Translations under genes and position numbers: made by a program
Assembly (NCBI GenBank): GCA_934503275.1
Contig: CAKSVD010000019.1
Location: forward strand, 1 to 40,327
Length of the DNA stretch: 40,327 nucleotides
Direction: 5' to 3'
From: an uncultured Faecalibacterium sp.
GTDB lineage: Bacteria; Bacillota; Clostridia; Oscillospirales; Ruminococcaceae
Notes under the pieces: generated by a model
What the model saw: only the letters and a program-made list of their open reading frames with translations
The model's database searches: none
Told to the model about the DNA's origin: nothing
Shown here: positions 36,362 to 40,327 of the stretch, piece after piece
Layout: each line of letters starts with the position of its first letter
Numbering within the stretch: the stretch's first letter is position 1

Positions 36362-36389
36362 CAAAAAATAACGCCAAAAATTTTATATT
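36358..36389 (+). promoter_or_regulatory. Promoter of the glutamate-synthase-like gene
   Basis: Perfect TTGACA (36358-36363) begins inside the tmcAL stop region. AT-rich -10 candidates are TTTTAT (36381, spacer 17) or TATATT (36384, spacer 20). The leader has an inverted repeat TTGTATCC...GGATACAA (36399-36452). Confidence 0.6.
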
Positions 36390-36502
36390 GTGCCCTCTTG
36401 TATCCGGCGCGGTTCGGGTGTATGATTGAAACGATGCAATGTTGGATACAACAATCCTGCAAAAAACGACTGTCCCTACAAGGGAAACACAAGGAGGAAC
36501 CC

Positions 36503-37819
36503 ATGGCACTTCATGTTCTGGACGAAGCCAACCGCTGCCTCGGCTGCAAAAAGCCGATGTGTCAGGAGGGCTGCCCCATCCACACCAATATCCCGGAGGT
36601 CATCCGTCTGCTCAAGGCAAACCAGATGGACGATGCAGGCCGGATGCTGTTTGAAAACAACCCCCTGACCACCGTGTGCAGTCTGGTGTGCAACCACGAA
36701 AAGCAGTGCGAGGGCCACTGCATCCGCAACCGGATGCCCAGCCACGACCCGGTGCACTTTTCCATCATCGAGGACTATATCTCCACCACCTACGCCAACA
36801 AGATGACCGCAGGCCCCGCCCCGAAAAACGGCATGAAGGCTGCTGTGGTGGGCTCCGGCCCGGCAGGCCTGACCATCGCGGTGCTGCTGGCACGCTGGGG
36901 CTACGATGTGACCATCTTTGACGCCCGGGATAAGATCGGCGGCGTGATGCGCTACGGCATCCCCAACTACCGTCTGCCGGACAGCGTACTGGACGATTTC
37001 CAGTACCGTCATCTGGAACTGAAGGGCATCAAGGTGCGCCCCAACACCACCATCGGCAAGACCATCACCATCGATGACCTGTTCCGCGACGGCTACAAGA
37101 GCGTGTTCATCGGCGCCGGTCTGTGGAAGGCAAACGCCATGCACATCAAGGGCGAGAGCCTTGGCAACGTGGCCTTTGGCATCGACTATCTGGCAAACTC
37201 CAAGGCCTTCCGTCTGGGCGATGATGTGGCCGTCATCGGCGTGGGCAATTCCGCCATGGACTGCGCCCGCACTGCCATCCGCAACGGTGCCCGCCACGTT
37301 ACCTGCTACGCCCGCCGGGACGAAAGCTGCATCAGCGCCTCCGAGTACGAGGTCAGCTACGCCAAGCTGGAGGGCGTGGGCTTCCGCTTCTGCAAGGCAC
37401 CGGTGGAGATCCGGGAAAACGGCCTGATCTGCCGCGACACCGTCAAGGGCGAAGACGGCAAGTTTACGCAGGTGGAGGGCAGCGAGACCTTCTACCCCCA
37501 CACCGGCGTCATCGTGTCGGTCAGTCAGGGCTCTGAGAGCAATCTTGTCAAGACCACGACCGGCATCGAGACCAACCAGAAGGGTCTGCTGAGCGTCAGC
37601 GAGGACGGCCGCACCACCCGCGAGGGCGTGTTTGCCGGCGGCGACGCTGTCATGGGCGCCCGCACCGTGGTGGAAGCCGTGGCTGTTGCCAAGAAGGTGG
37701 CCGTCGCCATGGATGAGTATATGAAGAGCCTGCCCGCCGACACCGCTGCCGACCCCTATGCCGACATCCCGGTGTTCCAGACCCCTACCTCTGACGTGCT
37801 GGCAAAGCAGCTGCTGTAA
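36503..37819 (+). CDS. NAD(P)-dependent oxidoreductase, glutamate synthase small-subunit-like
   Basis: This 438-residue flavoprotein has an N-terminal Fe-S domain with CLGCKKPMCQEGCP (residues ~12-25) and CSLVCNHEKQCEGHC. The FAD site is AVVGSGPAGLTIAVLL and the NAD(P) site VAVIGVGNSAMDCA. GVFAGGDAVMGARTVVEAVA is the C-terminal FAD block. The fold is shared by GltD and by the NADPH subunits of NfnAB/SudAB-like and dihydropyrimidine dehydrogenases. No glutamate synthase large subunit is next to it, so the partner is unknown. The start follows AAGGAGG. Confidence 0.85.
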   Translation: MALHVLDEANRCLGCKKPMCQEGCPIHTNIPEVIRLLKANQMDDAGRMLFENNPLTTVCSLVCNHEKQCEGHCIRNRMPSHDPVHFSIIEDYISTTYANKMTAGPAPKNGMKAAVVGSGPAGLTIAVLLARWGYDVTIFDARDKIGGVMRYGIPNYRLPDSVLDDFQYRHLELKGIKVRPNTTIGKTITIDDLFRDGYKSVFIGAGLWKANAMHIKGESLGNVAFGIDYLANSKAFRLGDDVAVIGVGNSAMDCARTAIRNGARHVTCYARRDESCISASEYEVSYAKLEGVGFRFCKAPVEIRENGLICRDTVKGEDGKFTQVEGSETFYPHTGVIVSVSQGSESNLVKTTTGIETNQKGLLSVSEDGRTTREGVFAGGDAVMGARTVVEAVAVAKKVAVAMDEYMKSLPADTAADPYADIPVFQTPTSDVLAKQLL

Positions 37820-37832
37820 TAGGACGATTTTG

Positions 37833-37927
37833 CATGGCCTCCGCGTTGCTTTGGCCATGTTCAGCGGAAAGAATATTTTTGATTTCGGGACACCGGAGCG
37901 TCTGCGGACGCTCCGGTGTCCCATTTT
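37833..37927 (+). repeat. Two-hairpin GTCTGCGGAC element, full copy
   Basis: Hairpin 1 is CATGGCC / 13-base loop TCCGCGTTGCTTT / GGCCATG (37833-37859). The linker contains CAGCGGAAAGAATATTTTTGA. Hairpin 2 has a 13-base arm, core GTCTGCGGAC and a 13-base arm (37887-37922), then ATTTTC. Loops and linker match the copy at 26986. The arms differ but remain complementary. It starts 13 bases after the stop of the preceding gene. Confidence 0.82.
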
Positions 37928-37950
37928 CACAGAGAAAAATTTATGTTGTA

Positions 37951-37993
37951 AAAAAGGTATCGGAAACGCCGCGGCGTTTCCGATACCTTTTTC
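37951..37993. terminator. Bidirectional terminator between converging genes
   Basis: A 20-bp perfect hairpin (AAAAAGGTATCGGAAACGCC against its complement, two-base loop) is flanked by A and T runs. It serves the minus-strand kinase gene ending at 37995 and backs up the + strand element before it. Confidence 0.93.
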
Positions 37994-37994
37994 A

Positions 37995-39275
37995 TTATAA
38001 CATTACCCGCAGGGTGAACTGCCCGTCCTTGGCGGCAAAGCTGGTCAGGCCGCCGTACCGCTCTGAGATGGCGCAGATGCTGCGCACTCCAAGCCCGTGA
38101 CCGGGCTGGTCGGTGACCGGGACGCCCTCCCGGAGCTGCACGTCCGGCAGACAGCTGTTGGTGATCTGCAAAAACAGCCTGTGTTTTTTTTCGTGCCCGG
38201 AGGTCTCAATAAAGGCCTCGTGCCCGGCCTCGCGGCAGCGCACGGCAGCGTGCAAAGCGTTTTCCAGCGCGTTAGAGAGCAGCACGCACAGGTCGCTCTC
38301 CGAGACTGCCAGCGCCTGCGAGATGCCCGCCTGCACCGTGAACTGCACCCCGGCCTTGGCGGCGCGGTCTGCAAAGGCAGAAAAGATCAGGTTCGCCGCC
38401 TCGTTCTCACAGTAGGCAGTCACCTTGCCGGCCTCGATCTCGCTGCACACGCTGCGGATGTAGCCCAGCGCCTGCTCGGTGCGGCCATTCTCGATGCAGC
38501 CCGCCAGAAACTGCATATGGTGGCGCAGGTCGTGGCGGTAGGTGCTGGCGCGCTGCTGGGAAAGGCGCAGTGCCTCGATCTCGCGCATGGCCTGCGTGAC
38601 CTGTAAATTCAGGCTGGTCTGCAGCTGCTCCATCTGGATGCGCTGCCGCTCCACCCGGGAGGCGCGCAGGATGGAGCACAGAAAGGCTGCACAGCACACA
38701 AAGAACATGAACTCCACCGCCGCCGGGTTTGCACCGGACAAAAGGCTGGTGTAGACACGGGTGATGTAGTCAAAAAGATAGCCCACCAGCGGCACAACGC
38801 CGAACTGGCACTGCACCGAGGCCGGGTAGCGGGAAAGCTGCCGCATGGAGGGCGCAAGGAACCGGATGAACAGCAGCAGGAGCGGCAGGGTGAACAGCAA
38901 CTCTGCCACCGGCTGCACCAGCGGATGCTGCGGGAAGAACAGCGCCACCGCCAGCGCCGCCCAGCGCCGCACCTGACAGCACAAATAGGCCGTGAGCACC
39001 GCCACCAGCGGCCAGACCCTCTGCCCGCTGAACAGCACCAGCACGAGATACAACGGCAGATGGGTGATAAGGGGGTAGAGGTACTGAGCCGCCGTAAAGC
39101 TTGCCCCAAAATAGAACGCGCCCTGCAGCGCCAGCAGCCCGGCGGTGCAGCCCGCCAGCGCCCAGCGCTTTTTGTCCGTCCAGCGGATGGGGCAGAACGC
39201 CGCGCTGAGCAGAATGCCGAAGACGCCTACCGCTGCGCCGTCCAGCAGCTCCAGCAGCACCCCGGGGGCGGTCAT
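37995..39275 (-). CDS. AgrC/ComD-type sensor histidine kinase
   Basis: This protein has 426 residues. The N-terminal ~200 residues hold about six membrane helices. A coiled coil (residues 205-240) leads to the phospho-acceptor motif STYRHDLRHHMQ with His248. The N box DLCVLLSNALENALHA (329-343) and G box GHGLGVRSI (392-400) form the HATPase domain. This is the HPK10-type kinase of peptide-sensing agr-like systems. The ATG at 39275 overlaps the response-regulator stop by four bases. No AgrB protease or AgrD peptide gene is seen in the window, so the signal is unknown. Confidence 0.9.
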   Translation of the reverse strand: MTAPGVLLELLDGAAVGVFGILLSAAFCPIRWTDKKRWALAGCTAGLLALQGAFYFGASFTAAQYLYPLITHLPLYLVLVLFSGQRVWPLVAVLTAYLCCQVRRWAALAVALFFPQHPLVQPVAELLFTLPLLLLFIRFLAPSMRQLSRYPASVQCQFGVVPLVGYLFDYITRVYTSLLSGANPAAVEFMFFVCCAAFLCSILRASRVERQRIQMEQLQTSLNLQVTQAMREIEALRLSQQRASTYRHDLRHHMQFLAGCIENGRTEQALGYIRSVCSEIEAGKVTAYCENEAANLIFSAFADRAAKAGVQFTVQAGISQALAVSESDLCVLLSNALENALHAAVRCREAGHEAFIETSGHEKKHRLFLQITNSCLPDVQLREGVPVTDQPGHGLGVRSICAISERYGGLTSFAAKDGQFTLRVML

Positions 39276-40006
39276 AGCACGACCTTCTTTCCCGCAAAGG
39301 CGTACTCCAGATACTGATCCCGCACGGCGGTAAAGCGCCCATGGGGCAGCGGCACCTCGGCAAGGCTTTCCATGGTGATGCTCTTGGCGGTGATGTTGTG
39401 GATGTACTCCATGTTTACCAGATAGGAGCGGTGCGGGCGCAGAAAGCCCGGGTAATCTGCCAGCTGCCGGGCAAGCTCGTCCATGCTGCCGCTGCTCTCG
39501 ATGACGGTGCCGTCCAGCAGGTGGAACACCAGCGTGCGCCCCTGCACCTCGCAGTATTCCAGACTGTCCAGCGTAATGCGGGTCACGCCGCTTTTGCAGC
39601 GCAGGATTAGGCTGTGCTGGGTATGCTTGCGGCACTCGGCCAAAACGGCATCGGTAAGGCGGAAAAAGTTGTCCTTCCAGATGGGCTTGAGCAGGTAGTA
39701 GTACGCGCCGACCACATAGGACTGTACGGCAAACTCCGACGAAGAAGTGATAAAGATGATCTGCACCGCTGTGTCGTACCGGCGGATCTCCCGCGCGGCG
39801 TTGATGCCGTTGATGCCGGGCATGAGCACATCCAGAAACAGCACGTCAAAGCGCACCCCTGCCTCGATATCTGCCAGAAGCTCCATGGGCTTTGTATAGG
39901 GGAACAGCTCCAGCTGCACACCCCGCAGGGCGCGGTACTGCTCCAGAAAATCCTGCATCTGATGCAGCAAGGCGGCATCGTCATCACAGAAAGCAATCCG
40001 GGTCAT
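39272..40006 (-). CDS. LytTR-family response regulator
   Basis: This protein has 244 residues. The receiver domain starts MTRIAFCDDDAALL and has its phospho-acceptor Asp59 in VLFLDVLMPG. The LytTR DNA-binding domain follows from about residue 140 (LEYCEVQGRTLVFHLLDG, FLRPHRSYLVNMEYI). It forms a pair with the downstream kinase. The ATG at 40006 has AAAGGA upstream. The frame stays open further but without another good start. Regulators of this type bind paired 9-bp repeats. None was assigned here. Confidence 0.92.
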   Translation of the reverse strand: MTRIAFCDDDAALLHQMQDFLEQYRALRGVQLELFPYTKPMELLADIEAGVRFDVLFLDVLMPGINGINAAREIRRYDTAVQIIFITSSSEFAVQSYVVGAYYYLLKPIWKDNFFRLTDAVLAECRKHTQHSLILRCKSGVTRITLDSLEYCEVQGRTLVFHLLDGTVIESSGSMDELARQLADYPGFLRPHRSYLVNMEYIHNITAKSITMESLAEVPLPHGRFTAVRDQYLEYAFAGKKVVL

Positions 40007-40044
40007 AGCAAAGAAATCCTTTCCGAACAAAAATCTACCCCTTA

Positions 40045-40073
40045 ACGATACCACATCCGCGCCGTTTCGTCAC
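40045..40073 (-). promoter_or_regulatory. Possible promoter of the two-component pair
   Basis: On the minus strand GTGACG (40068-40073), 17 bases, TATCGT (40045-40050), with TG one base before the -10 (extended -10). The match is modest. Confidence 0.35.
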
Positions 40074-40170
40074 GCATTTTTCGGAAAATTTGTCTCTTGC
40101 TCTATGGAAGCTTTTACATATCCGGCAAACTGCACGGCGCACCCCATAAGGAGGCACACTGCCGGGGGAT

Positions 40171-40310
40171 GTTCTCTTTTGGTGGCAAAAGAGAACCAGA
40201 AAAGTGTGGCACTCTGCGAGGTGCCTTTCTGCTTGCTTTCAGCGTGCAAAGACGCTCCGCTGGGCCAGAGGCAGGGAGGGGTGTTCCGACTCCCCCCTCC
40301 CTACCTCTGG
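40171..40310. repeat. Array of four hairpins at the window edge
   Basis: GTTCTCTTTT/AAAAGAGAAC (40171-40196, perfect 10 bp), GGCAC/GTGCC with loop TCTGCGAG (40208-40225), AGCGT/ACGCT (40241-40256) and a long CCAGAGGCAGGGAGGGG hairpin (40265-40310). No plausible gene is seen on either strand. It may be an interspersed repeat or a structured leader running out of the window. Confidence 0.55.
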
Positions 40311-40327
40311 ACTCCACCCACCCCGCA

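Noticed and set aside
36398..36502. Upstream start of the glutamate-synthase-like protein
   Set aside because: The extra residues have no ribosome-binding site or family match. AAGGAGG precedes the ATG at 36503.
40114..40317. A 67-codon frame on the minus strand at the window edge
   Set aside because: It runs through four hairpins, has no ribosome-binding site and has a composition typical of repeat DNA.

Overview
The window looks like a chromosomal segment of a GC-rich Firmicute of the Oscillospiraceae (Faecalibacterium or a close relative). The basis is the GlgC/GlgD paired ADP-glucose pyrophosphorylase, the clostridial-type ATP synthase c subunit, a G5/3D-domain cell-wall protein, AgrC/LytTR-type signalling, strong AGGAGG ribosome-binding sites, sigma-A type promoters and many GC-rich intergenic hairpins. 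The genus is an inference. No database search was run.

Layout. 1-73 is the 3' end of a 5S rRNA, followed by its terminator and a possible gene remnant. 373-1989 (-) is a cardiolipin synthase and 2378-3007 (+) a uridine kinase. 3067-10304 (-) is a complete F-type ATP synthase operon, read atpZ-like, atpI-like, atpB, E, F, H, A, G, D, C, from one good promoter near 10.4 kb. 10718-12685 (-) encodes a secreted beta-propeller-like protein of unknown function. 12891-19091 (-) is a glycogen synthesis operon, glgB-glgC-glgD-glgA. GlgB carries a histone-H1-like Lys/Ala tail. 19460-20563 (-) is a G5/3D-domain cell-wall protein behind a long hairpin-rich leader.

21238-26957 (+) is a compact phage-derived cassette: two baseplate/fibre proteins, a beta-helix tailspike, an Ig-like fibre, a collapsed SGNH-hydrolase fibre remnant, an M15 endolysin, a small membrane-anchored coiled-coil protein and an SPP1-type holin. 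It has its own promoter, but no capsid, tail tube, integrase or replication gene is in the window. It sits between housekeeping genes. After it come rpsI/rplM (-), an operon of a membrane protein, a TtcA-like tRNA thiolase, alanine racemase and LepA (+), a zinc-ribbon protein (-), acetate kinase (-) divergent from tmcAL (+), a glutamate-synthase small-subunit-like oxidoreductase (+), and an AgrC/AgrA-like two-component pair (-).

Most notable. (1) A repeated two-hairpin element has invariant loops and covarying arms. Two full copies (26986-27078, 37833-37927) and one partial copy (19330-19385) share a 13-10-13 hairpin centred on GTCTGCGGAC. In the full copies a second hairpin has the loop TCCGCGTTGC, which could pair with downstream GCGGA. 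It looks like an undescribed structured RNA or mobile-repeat family. (2) The orphan adsorption/lysis cassette. (3) A c subunit with two carboxylates in its ion site, suggesting Na+ coupling. (4) The GlgB tail. (5) ackA and tmcAL promoters whose -10 boxes overlap on opposite strands.
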